Below, piece after piece: positions 57,680 to 64,000 of a DNA stretch of 64,000 nucleotides. The stretch comes from Lepraria neglecta (lineage: Eukaryota > Ascomycota > Lecanoromycetes > Lecanorales > Stereocaulaceae): the NCBI GenBank assembly GCA_033220425.1, contig CM065649.1, positions 5,084,001-5,148,000 on the forward strand, given 5' to 3'. The notes under the pieces were generated by a model. That model searched no databases. It had not been told where the DNA came from and saw nothing but the letters and a program-made list of their open reading frames with translations. Within the stretch, counting starts at the first letter, position 1; each line of letters starts with the position of its first letter. A program made the position numbers and the translations under genes.

Positions 57680-60007
57680 TCACCATGCCTCAGGATCATA
57701 AACACCCATATGCGTCTCGTTGCCAAACCCAGCTGGCTGTCGCAGCGTACCACGTGTCCTTGCTGCAGTATTTCGCCCTCCTTTTGGTATTTCCACTGCA
57801 ATACCTCGTCGCCGTCGGCGTACTGGCACAGCCAGCAGCCGCGCCCCTGTCGCATTGCCCCGTGGGGGAGCCGGTGAGGTCTGGGCCACCGCCGCTGTCC
57901 CATTGCTTCCTGGTGTAGATGTAGCATATCCGCCTCTTGATCCAGCTCCTCCTCTTGGTATAGATCCAGCTCTTGCCCCGCCCCTTGGTGTAGAGGTTGG
58001 TGCTGATGCTGGGGTCGTGCCTCCCACGCCCCCCGGCCCATAGTATTCATCCAGCTCTTTATCGAGGTCTTGCTCTGCCACTTGGCTCGCCGTGATAGCA
58101 AGTCGGTGCTGCTGTAGGGCGACGACGTGCTCGAATCCGGAGGGTTCACGAGAGGTTGATTCTTCAAAGGCTTGCTCTCGTCTACGCTTGGTGTTGCGTA
58201 CCTTATTGCGAGCCCCGGACGGCCGTCCCTTAGGCTTGATGACAGCAGGTGCGCGTACTCTAAGAAGCTCAGTCACATCAGCTCTGTTAGTATCTGACGG
58301 TGGCTTATCACCCTCGCCGTCGCTGGTGAGATAAGGGCGGCCCGGGCGCATAGGCTTTTCAAATCGCCAGTGAGGGTGGATATCATCAATATGTAGGATT
58401 CCGCTGGGCCCATTCATAGGTGCCTCGATCTTATAAGAGCATGGAAGACCCATTCCCTTGGTGAAAACCTCAGTACACGGCTTCATCTGGTAATGAACTA
58501 CCTTCTGGTACTGCGGGAGTATTTGCCTGAGGGCAAATGGTGTCACCTTTGTAAGGAGGTCTCGGAAGACGGCGACCTTGATGTCTTTGCCTATCTTCAT
58601 TCGTGCCTGGCCGAATTTGATGTTGTAGGTAGTGCGTTCACGCGTGAGGAGGATTTCAATCTGATCAACGACATATTTGAGATCACCTGCGGAGTAGTTA
58701 GCTTCGTGGCCGCTACTGGTAACGACGTACTTACCAATTGAGACGCCATGGAGTTGGTCTTTTAGCCTCCCATTGTTTGACTCGCCGCGTGAGGTAGCGC
58801 GATTGCCAAAGGTAAGTAGCTGACTCGTCCAGCATAAGGCGAACCTCGTCTTAAGTAGTATCACGTTGTCCTGAAGATACGTGACAACGTCGGGGTATTC
58901 GTTGATGTAGTCGTCTTGCAATTTGTCCCACTCATCATCAAATATTTGCTTAGTGGTCGCGTACATAACACGATGCCAATGGGCGAAAAAGGCCTCCCAG
59001 TCATCCTTTGTATGAAAGTAGAGGGCGCACTTCTTCAGCACGTTGTTATCAATATGCCAGATACAAACAATGCGTTGGGCCTCAGGAAAGACAACACCTG
59101 ATGCCCTGATCAATGCCGACTCACAGTCGGTCAATAAGACTTCTGGATATAGAAGATCAAGCTCATCGTAGAGCTCCCTTAACGCCTGCATGATCCACTG
59201 ATAGTCTTTAGCAAATTCGCTCTTCATGAAAGCGAAGCCCACGTAGAAGGATTAGTTCAGGCCCGTTACCCCCGTGATTACTATAAGAGGAAGCTTGTAT
59301 CTGTTCGTCTTGTAGGTACAGTCAAGGATTAGGACTTCATGGTTCAGCTTGAGTATCTATTAGGAGGACTTCCGAGCAAAGAACAGGTTCCCAATTCTAT
59401 CGGTAATATGATTCTTGTCCACTCGGACGAACCAATCATCGCGTTGGTAGAGGTTTCTCATTAAGGCCTGCTCCTGAGTCAAAGATCCAAGCTCTTCAGC
59501 CTTCGCATCCCGTTTGATATTATAGATATCTTAAGGCAGGATAAATAGGTTCTCTTCGTCGCCGTCTAGGAGGAGGCCTAAGAGAATTATAGAGGGCTTA
59601 GATCCAGCCTTTATTTGGTTGATGACTACTGCCTTCATCGCCCTTAACCGATGCCTTACTCGATGTAAGGCATGTGCACCAGCCGTTATAGGAGGATATG
59701 TATGTCTCGTATCTCTAATGTCCAAAGTCCACAAGCCATTCTCATCTGCAGAGGTAATTTTCTAGAATAGACAGTCAATTAATCGACTGTCAGTCACCCG
59801 TTTGTCCATGCTTTTGCTGTTTTTCTCAGGTTCACCACCACGGTCGCACCGTATCCAGGCGCGACGACGCTCCCCAGTCTTCTTGTTCCGCTTGGTACGG
59901 CCAAAGACGACAGCGTAACCCTGCGCCTCTGCATGCTGCTGTATCTTCTCGAGGAGTGAGTTTGATGAGTAGGCTGAGAGGTCGGCCGGTGGTGGATCGA
60001 TATTCAT
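57680..60007 (-). pseudogene. MULE transposase, FAR1-like N terminus, with internal stops
   Basis: It starts at ATG 60007, 42 bases inside the right inverted repeat. Residues 1-75 look like a FAR1-type DNA-binding domain (HAEAQGYAVVFGRTKRNKK, then RRRAWIRCDRGG). The catalytic domain has DCTYKTNRYKLPL near 59325, GFAFMKSEFAKDYQWI near 59230 and LLTDCESALIRASG near 59120, followed by CIWHIDNNVLKKC. This gives the Asp, Asp and CxxH pattern of MULE transposases. Adjacent in-frame stops lie near 59357 and one near 59251 (probably former Gln); another follows residue 81 (near 59762). Downstream, 57680-59242 is open for 520 codons, ending in a Pro/Gly-rich tail. Non-functional unless the stops are bypassed. 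Confidence 0.88.
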
Positions 60008-60048
60008 GGTAGTGTAGTTGATGGCGACGTGGCTACAAAAGATGTCTG

Positions 60049-60228
60049 ATTATTGCGACCGGGGGACGGTGAGATATCGGCCTTTGCTCCGGCGGTTACC
60101 CCGCCATCGGGACGCTAACCTAACATGGTGCTGTCTAGCCATATGAGGCAGGGTGTACGCGGAAGTAAACAGAGGTGTACGCGGAAGGTAACGGGGGTAT
60201 ACGCCTACAAGGATAGGGTGTACGCGGA
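60049..60228 (-). repeat. Right terminal inverted repeat of the MULE
   Basis: About 180 bp, the inverted partner of 57362-57542, ending GGGTGTACGCGGA at 60228. Confidence 0.92.
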
Positions 60229-60348
60229 ATGGCAGCCAAAAACTATTGTAGAGAGATACTGCTTAGAATGGCTGATTGAGTAGATTTGTCCGCAAAAGTA
60301 ATAGGTCAAACCCCATTTTTGAAGGCACAGCGTGGGTCGAAAGATTTA

Positions 60349-60406
60349 CTAGTCGGACGGATTCTTGTGTCACCCGCGAGCTACAGTGACTGGTTGGGTG
60401 AGCTAC
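60349..60406 (-). repeat. Outer inverted repeat, right copy, flanking the MULE
   Basis: It contains CGGACGGATTCTTGTGTCAC and CCGCGAG, matching the complement of 57237-57293. It lies about 125 bases outside the MULE. Confidence 0.75.
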
Positions 60407-60549
60407 AGTGCGAACGTGGACAACTACAAATTTCGCGTCACGGCAAGATGTCAATTCTTAGCCTCTTGAGCGTTGCCCTCACCGGTAGCAGTTTTATCGT
60501 CGTCCCTCTCTTACTTCGAGACTGACAATACATCTCAGGGTTTACCTAT

Positions 60550-61080
60550 CATTTTAAATAGCTCGATCCAGTATGATGTGTGCCCGATTGTCATCTCCGC
60601 AATATCGACTACCCTCCGTGATCAAGCGTTTGACGCCCGTATTAAACATTTCGAAGGAAGATATTTCATCCCTAATAAGGTCCTGGAAGTTGTGCTGTCT
60701 GCAGCTGTAGCGACACGATCCCGCTCTCGCCCTACAATGTCTGTCATCGCTTGCATCTCCTCCGCTTCCTTGATCTTCCGGGGAGCATTGCAAGATTGAT
60801 ATCCTCGGAAAAACCATCGCAGGGTATTCCGCATACAAGCAGGCTAGTACGGCAGTTCGAGCCTGAGGCTCATCGTCTGTACTAAATACGGTCGAGGTAG
60901 CAGCAGTAATGACCCTCATCTTCGTGCGCTAAAGAAAGCAATGTCAAACATACAAGCCTATACGCTGCCACATTTGGGTGCAGAATCGTGTGGCGCCGTC
61001 AGTGTAGACGAGGTCAAGGGGTAATTCGAATGAGTTGAGATAGAGAAGCTGAGGAGCTTTTTGATGCTTTACTGCATCCC
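60550..61080 (-). pseudogene. Unidentified minus-strand gene remnant
   Basis: A minus-strand open stretch at 60919-60554 begins MRVITAATSTVFS, with blocks DEPQARTAVLACLYAEYP and FPRISILQCSPEDQ. Upstream, near 61080-60975, another frame reads LRDAVKHQKAPQLLYLNSF and LVYTDGATRFCTQMWQ, so an intron or a break may separate them. A GTATAGG...TTTAG interval (60968-60930) is a possible intron, but the best joined frame meets a stop. I do not recognise the family. Not RIP-shredded. Confidence 0.35.
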
Positions 61081-61333
61081 TCAGTTATGAGCTAGGGGGT
61101 TAATGTAGCCAAGAAGGTCAAGGTCAAGCTCAAGACTGTTGCCAAAGATTTGAGCGGTGGATGTACCTGAGGACCAAAATGGGAAGGGATGTGATAAGGA
61201 GGTATCATTGGGGATTCTTGCTATATGGTATAGGACTAGAGCTGACCGAACTGGCAACAGCACTTCGATATAGATGAAGTAAATTTGGGTCACTAAAGAC
61301 TGTACCTTGAAGTTAACCAGCTAGATAGAATGA
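61081..61333 (-). other. Short coding-like stretch, unidentified
   Basis: A minus-strand open frame 61293-61081 includes VLLPVRSALVLYHIARIP and SLELDLDLLGYINPLAHN. It could be part of the remnant at 60550-61080 or chance. No family motif. Confidence 0.25.
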
Positions 61334-62250
61334 TCAAACAGCCCTCGCGATCCAAATACACATCGGAAACACTATTGCAGCACCGCTTCTGACTTCTTCG
61401 CCGGCTTCCTTAAGGAGTTTCGCAACCTCAGGGGTGTCCAAGCCTCCCATGATTTGTTTGATAAACTCCTCCCACGACTGCATATACCTGAATAGACTTC
61501 CTGTTAGTACAGGATTCAAAAGGATACGCAAGTCTCACATGTCATGCCAGAAACGGAAGTTTGCCGGGCTTGGTTTGTAAATATGTAGGCAGCTGCCCGC
61601 AAAGCCGTGTGCGTCTAACGTATTCGGTAATCGATCTTTCCAACTGTACAAAAGGGATATTGGTAAGCATTCAGACTGTAATGGCTTAAAACTTCACACT
61701 TGGAGCTCGAGAGCATCCCTGTCCCACTGGCCGATACCACTTGGCCTATCACAGCATCTTACTGTGGCTGATCGTACGCAGTATGACTTCTCGTCGTTCT
61801 CCAATGACTCTGTGCATAGAACGCACCAAGATATGTAGGGACACTTACCCCACTGCCCCTCCTTCGCCCCTGGGTATCGAAAATTTCTTAAACAAATTAT
61901 CCAATGCTGGCGTTGAAGCAGCAGGCTCGGTTCTTGCTATATAGTTGGCTTCAGGGTTGACTTCGTCCCATTAAAGGTAGCCGTTCGGCTCTGCGTCCTC
62001 ACGATTAATTGCTTCCTTATACTGACTATCAGGCTAGCAATGGAGCGTTGCAGACCTACTCAATAAAGCTCTCAAATTATTGACAATCGGCACGACGTCG
62101 TTGTTCTTGATCACAAGATGGATGTGTCGAACATATATAACGTCGAACGAGCCCATAAGTTCCATGGGTGGAGGCTGGAAGATGTCCCATTGATACATAT
62201 ACAAGAATATGCCACGCGACGACGCAGTGGTGCTCAAGCAGAAGCGAGCC
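61334..62250 (-). pseudogene. SAM-dependent methyltransferase-like gene, spliced, 5' truncated, one nonsense codon
   Basis: On the minus strand: QWDIFQPPP, GSFDVIYVRHIHLVIKNND and PIVNNLRALL (62250-62060) match the motif II/III region of fungal methyltransferases of the secondary-metabolism type. An intron GTAGGT...ACGCAG (about 62056-61992) joins to KPNGYL, then a TAA where Gln is expected, then WDEVNPEANYIARTEPAAS. A longer intron starting GTAAGTGTCC near 61852 ends near 61648 before DRLPNTLDAHGF. A third intron (about 61535-61487) has donor GTGAGA, branch TACTAAC and acceptor TTCAG, joining WHDM to YMQSWEEF. The C terminus is FIKQIMGGLDTPEVAKLL to CIWIARAV. The N-terminal SAM-binding Gly motif is absent because sequence changes at about 62210. 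Confidence 0.75.
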
Positions 62251-63486
62251 ATCGATGCTGCTTTGGCTCTAGAGAACGCCGAAGGCCCTTGGAAGATCAC
62301 GGAAATCTTCAAAAATGGTCCATTGAAGATTCGACGTCGCTACATTCTCGCCATTGCTGCCCAGGCCATACAACAGCTTAGTGGGATCAACGTACTGTGG
62401 GTGTCTCCAGCTCATTTTCTCCTTTCTTGTTACCACATTCGTAAAATTTTTTGACACGTCTCGTAAATTAATTCCTATTCCGCACTTCCCAAAAATATTC
62501 GCGTACGACATGTTGTCGACATGGCTGACAGCGGAAATTATCATCAGGGTCTACTACTTACCACACACTCTGACCACAAACGTCGGCCTCAGCTATGAAA
62601 CCTCCCTACAAGTCGGCGCCGGCGTCGCGGACACCTATTGGGTGTTTTCTTTCATCGGAGTCTTCTTCCTCGATCAGATAGGTCGCCGCAAGCCCTTGAT
62701 CTGGGGCGCCTTTACCTGCGGCATCTGTTTCCTGTTGGTATATCCCACCAAAGACCGTCTCAATCCCGAGTCCAAGCCGGCCAACCATACTCATGAAGTC
62801 CAGGCCGGTGTTCTCCAAAAAGACATCACTCCCGTCCGAGCCAAGGCCTCCCTGGCCTTTTTCTTCCTCTACGAAGCCATCTTCGCCATCGGCTGGCTCC
62901 TAATACCCCTAATACCGTGGCTTTTCGTGCGTAATCTCCCAGACTTCCGTAATCCGAATATGCTGATTAAGTGTGACACAGCCCCCGGAAATCATGCCGA
63001 TGCGCCATCGGACCAACTGCGCTGCCCTCGCCACCGCCAGCGACTGGATCTTCAACTAAATGATTGTGCAAATCACCCCGGTCGCCATCTCCAACATCGG
63101 CTGGAAAACCTACATGATCTTCTTCGTACTGAACCTCTTCTTCGCGCTGGTCGTGTATCTGTTCTATCCCGGTGTGTATAGATACATCTCTTGGCCCCTC
63201 TCCCCCCTCTCCTTCCCCTAGCGTATGTTTCCTTACTAACCGCCTCCGAAACGCTCCAGAAACGAGTAGACGTACCCTCGAGGAGATCGATCTGCTCTAT
63301 TCGGGGGATAATGACAGACTCATCGTCGTGGACAAGAGGGGCGTGTTGCTGCCGGGCTTCCGAACGAAGATGTATCGCGTCAATGAGCTTGAGGCTTTTA
63401 ATGACTCGTCGTCGGATTCGTCGGCGGTGGAGAAGGTCCTGGAGACGGGGAAGATGCGGCATGAGGAGATTGCGGTGGCGAAGTGA
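62209..63486 (+). pseudogene. MFS sugar transporter, 5' truncated, spliced, one nonsense codon
   Basis: Homology starts in the cytoplasmic loop before TM7 (LALENAEGPWKITEIFKNGP, RRRYILAIAAQAIQQLSGIN), so TM1-6 are missing. An intron GTGGGTG...ATCAG (about 62399-62551) joins to YYLPHTLTTNVGLSYETS. DQIGRRKPLIWG (62670-62700) is the sugar-transporter loop signature. A second intron (about 62929-62982) joins PWLF to PPEIMPMRHRTN. TAA follows DWIFN at 63058. A third intron (about 63173-63259, branch TACTAAC) joins FYPE to TSRRTLEEIDLLYS, the usual family end segment. The C-terminal tail runs to the stop at 63484-63486. It would have been a plasma-membrane hexose/lactose-type permease. Truncation and nonsense make it a pseudogene. 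Confidence 0.85.
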
Positions 63487-63878
63487 TGCGAGGGCTCGGG
63501 TTGGGTCTTTGTAGTGGCTGGCTAACGAGTACGAGAATCATGTCATTGGATCTAAGATTGTGGACACCTGGTTCGGATTCAATGACCACGGGTTCCTCTA
63601 CGCTTATGCAAATGTAGTAACTAATAACGGTGTCCGTAGGCTGACGAGCCGTCAGCGCCTCGACATCCAACCATTCCAAAGGTCAGCCAATCAAAGATTT
63701 ACTAGCCTTTCGGCATCTGGGTTCACTGTAAATTTACTCATGGCGTATATGCTCCTTCCCCTTATAGAACATGACTCCGTCTCTACTGAGCGGCTGCATT
63801 AACTTTAGCAATATCAGATACCTCCTTCTCGCCGTTTGCGCTGCCCCCTTTCGTCCCTTCGCCACCAAATCGCTCACT
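63487..63878. other. Intergenic sequence
   Basis: Balanced composition. No gene or repeat recognised; short open frames on both strands lack family motifs. Confidence 0.45.
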
Positions 63879-63998
63879 CTAGCTCTGTCCACTGGCATTA
63901 TAGACCGGCCGCTCGCCAAAGATGGCCGTGCGCTTGCCCTCCCGCAAAGTCTTGTCGTAGCCGCCGGGCACCGCGCGATGGGCCACGACGCGATTGTC
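63879..63998 (-). CDS. 3' end of a minus-strand coding region running off the window
   Basis: One minus-strand frame has strongly GC-rich third positions and reads DNRVVAHRAVPGGYDKT, EGKRTAIFGERPVYNASG, then QS and TAG at 63881-63879. Beyond the stop the same frame still looks protein-like (FGGEGTKGGSANGEKEV), so the TAG may be a premature stop from CAG. I do not recognise the family. The rest lies right of the window. Confidence 0.45.
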   Translation of the reverse strand, partial: DNRVVAHRAVPGGYDKTLREGKRTAIFGERPVYNASGQS

Positions 63999-64000
63999 CC

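Larger units (their letters stand above)
57362..60228 (-). mobile_element. Mutator-like element (MULE)
   Basis: It is 2867 bp, with inverted ends of about 180 bp at 57362-57542 and 60049-60228 starting TCCGCGTACACCC. One minus-strand transposase gene fills it. The ends contain repeated CCGCGTACACC words, plausible transposase binding sites. A 9-bp target duplication was not found (left GGCTTAGAC, right ATGGCAGCC). Confidence 0.9.

Noticed and set aside
57631-58043. Plus-strand ORFs over the MULE 3' part
   Set aside because: They are shadows of the Pro/Gly-rich tail of the minus-strand MULE transposase.
57353-60237. 9-bp target-site duplication for the MULE
   Set aside because: Left GGCTTAGAC and right ATGGCAGCC do not match.
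63734-63919. Minus-strand 61-codon ORF as the terminal gene
   Set aside because: Another frame over 63879-63998 has much stronger GC-rich third positions and protein-like composition.
1-64000. tRNA or rRNA genes
   Set aside because: No cloverleaf-like A/B box pair or rRNA-like sequence was noticed by eye; a covariance-model scan would be needed to exclude short tRNAs.

Overview
The window reads as repeat-dense DNA from a filamentous ascomycete, probably Pezizomycotina; nothing here fixes the genus. Reasons: chromodomain-bearing Ty3/Gypsy elements, a Tad-like LINE, hAT, Tc1/mariner and MULE elements with fungal-type transposases, gene remnants with short fungal introns (branch sites of the TACTAAC type), and a pervasive repeat-induced point mutation (RIP) pattern. 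Codons for Trp and Gln have become TAG/TAA, Cys and His codons have become Tyr, and TpA is greatly over-represented. No tRNA, rRNA, CRISPR array or intact single-copy gene was recognised.

Layout. 1-22914 is a nest of four LTR retrotransposons. Element A (3' part, 12805-22914) is interrupted in its protease by element B (1-12804; its 5' LTR lies just left of the window). B is interrupted by element C on the minus strand (5075-11616, TSD CTAAA). A is interrupted again near the end of its integrase by element D of another family (15816-21764, TSD CTAGT). 23628-32329 is an 8.7-kb hAT-type element with a ruined transposase and 210-220-bp inverted ends. It carries one copy of a non-autonomous Helitron-like repeat (29938-31158); further copies lie at 32623-33856, 43010-44149 and 45316-46122. 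A decayed minus-strand Gypsy pol (33857-35455 and 42041-43009) is split by element E (35461-42035, TSD CTTAA). A Tad-like LINE end (about 44930-46920) is split by one Helitron-like copy. 48099-53797 is a deletion-derived LTR element interrupted by a second one in the opposite orientation (50043-53230, TSD AGTTC).

Near 55.66 kb the composition shifts from very AT-rich to balanced. The right end holds a frameshifted Tc1/mariner element (55895-57200), a MULE with a FAR1-like transposase (57362-60228), and remnants of ordinary genes: an unidentified one, a spliced SAM-dependent methyltransferase (minus) and a spliced MFS sugar transporter (plus). The last two both lose their 5' halves at one breakpoint near 62210. 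The last 120 bases hold the end of another minus-strand coding region.

Most notable: (i) an antisense accessory ORF (Cys motif plus coiled coil) kept between pol and the 3' LTR in all four family-1 Gypsy copies; (ii) a Helitron-like family whose five copies all sit at A|T targets, one of them leaving an exactly reconstructable empty site; (iii) deletion-derived LTR elements that fuse gag directly to an integrase zinc-finger remnant and carry amplified internal repeats. Nothing here acts as a pathway: the region is a transposon sink mutated by RIP, next to a decayed gene-bearing margin.
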